NCBI GenBank assembly: GCA_015709675.1
Contig: CP054182.1
Location: 3,265,448 to 3,329,447, forward strand
Direction of reading: 5' to 3'
Length of the DNA: 64,000 bases
Origin: Ignavibacteriales bacterium
GTDB taxonomy: Bacteria > Bacteroidota > Ignavibacteria > Ignavibacteriales > Ignavibacteriaceae
Positions 63,556-64,000 of this stretch are shown here, one piece after another. The notes beneath the pieces were generated by a model. That model was not told the origin of the DNA and did not search any database. It saw nothing but the letters and a program-made list of their open reading frames with translations. The position numbers were made by a program, and so were the translations under genes. Each line of letters begins with the position of its first letter. Position 1 is the first letter of the stretch.

Positions 63556-64000
63556 TTGCACTGGAAAACTAAAGCGAAAATTCAAAATCTGATATCACTC
63601 CTCCCCTCTGCCCTCTCCTATGAAGTATATTATCAGGTGCAGCGAAGAATGGGCAGGCTGCAGAACTTTGGTCCGGTAATCCGGCTCAATGCCGGTATTA
63701 CCACCTGGAAAAAACTGATCGAACACGGTTATCAGCCGGATGATAAAAGATTTTTTGAGGTAGGCACAGGAAGAGTTCTAAACGTTCCCCTGGCATTCTG
63801 GTTAATGGGTGCTGAATCCGTAACGACTATAGATCTGAATCCCTATCTGAAAGGCGATCTGGTCAGGGAAGATCTTCAGTATATATCAGATAACCGCAAA
63901 GAAATTGAAACATTGTTTGGCGGGCTGCTTCGCAAAGACCGTTTTGAAGAACTCATCTCATTCCAAAAAAGAACGCCGTTCATACTAAAAGACTTTTTAC
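63556..64000 (+). CDS. Class I SAM-dependent methyltransferase, 5' part (runs off the window)
   Basis: Open to the right edge. It starts at a TTG with AAGGA 8 nt before it. About 148 residues are visible; the Rossmann motif FEVGTGRVLNVPLAFWLMGA (about 68-87) followed by TTIDLNPYLK (acidic SAM ligand) identifies the SAM-binding half. No signal peptide. The substrate cannot be told from this part. Confidence 0.72.
   Translation, partial: MHWKTKAKIQNLISLLPSALSYEVYYQVQRRMGRLQNFGPVIRLNAGITTWKKLIEHGYQPDDKRFFEVGTGRVLNVPLAFWLMGAESVTTIDLNPYLKGDLVREDLQYISDNRKEIETLFGGLLRKDRFEELISFQKRTPFILKDFL

Overview
The window looks like a chromosomal segment of an Ignavibacteria-type bacterium (Bacteroidota/Chlorobiota, FCB group). 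Three secreted proteins end in the C-terminal tail typical of that lineage (Asn-Tyr-Pro-Asn-Pro-Phe-Asn-Pro followed by a beta-rich type IX sorting domain). There is also a PorV/PorQ-family protein, a 2-oxoacid:ferredoxin oxidoreductase pair, and Bacteroidota-type promoters (TTTG-N20-TAnnTTTG). No plasmid, phage or transposase gene is visible.

Layout. 0.3-1.3 kb: CDF metal transporter. 7.5-1.3 kb (minus): overlapping operon prmC, dtd, alkaline-phosphatase-fold enzyme, comEC, purK, purE. 7.6-12.3 kb (plus): three family-9 glycosyltransferases, ispE and an amidase lipoprotein, which points to envelope building; a convergent LD-carboxypeptidase follows. 13.3-16.3 kb: small membrane protein, a two-domain OlsF-like acyltransferase and a metallophosphoesterase. 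16.3-17.0 kb: alternating inverted-repeat array. 17.0-27.7 kb (minus): a probable phosphate-starvation island with a secreted T9SS protein, TonB-dependent receptor, secreted 5'-nucleotidase, small outer-membrane-like protein, and an OmpR/PhoB response regulator with its kinase. 27.7-31.4 kb: lipoprotein, OsmC, three tRNAs and two tandem paralogous lipoproteins. 31.4-34.9 kb: AT-rich repeat and orphan-gene region with degenerate tRNA-Pro copies, ending at the intact tRNA-Pro. 35.0-38.1 kb: Lol-type lipoprotein exporter. 38.1-47.3 kb (minus): pepA, nrnA, korB, korA, dsbD, nadE. 47.3-47.7 kb: third repeat array. 47.8-51.8 kb: Asp-box (VPS10-like) protein and PorQ-like protein. 51.9-53.0 kb: nested tandem hairpin repeats. 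53.1-62.5 kb (minus): desaturase, nadA, secreted family-10 glycosidase, response regulator, aroB, aroK, beta-barrel protein, PpiD-like isomerase. 62.6-64.0 kb: TetR regulator and the start of a methyltransferase.

Two things stand out. First, the TonB-receptor and 5'-nucleotidase operons each have three direct hexamers at exact 11-bp spacing on the minus strand, followed by exactly 20 bp and a TAnnTTTG element. This is a Pho-box-like operator replacing the -33 element, beside a PhoB-like regulator whose kinase does not have the usual PhoR layout. Second, the non-coding stretches are structured: (i) arrays of two alternating ~65-bp inverted repeats at three loci with a constant 25-26-nt linker; (ii) four tRNA-Pro-derived fragments whose T-arm is replaced by a longer hairpin; (iii) a nested hairpin array at 52 kb with a duplicated block.

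All family assignments come from reading the sequence; no database search was possible.
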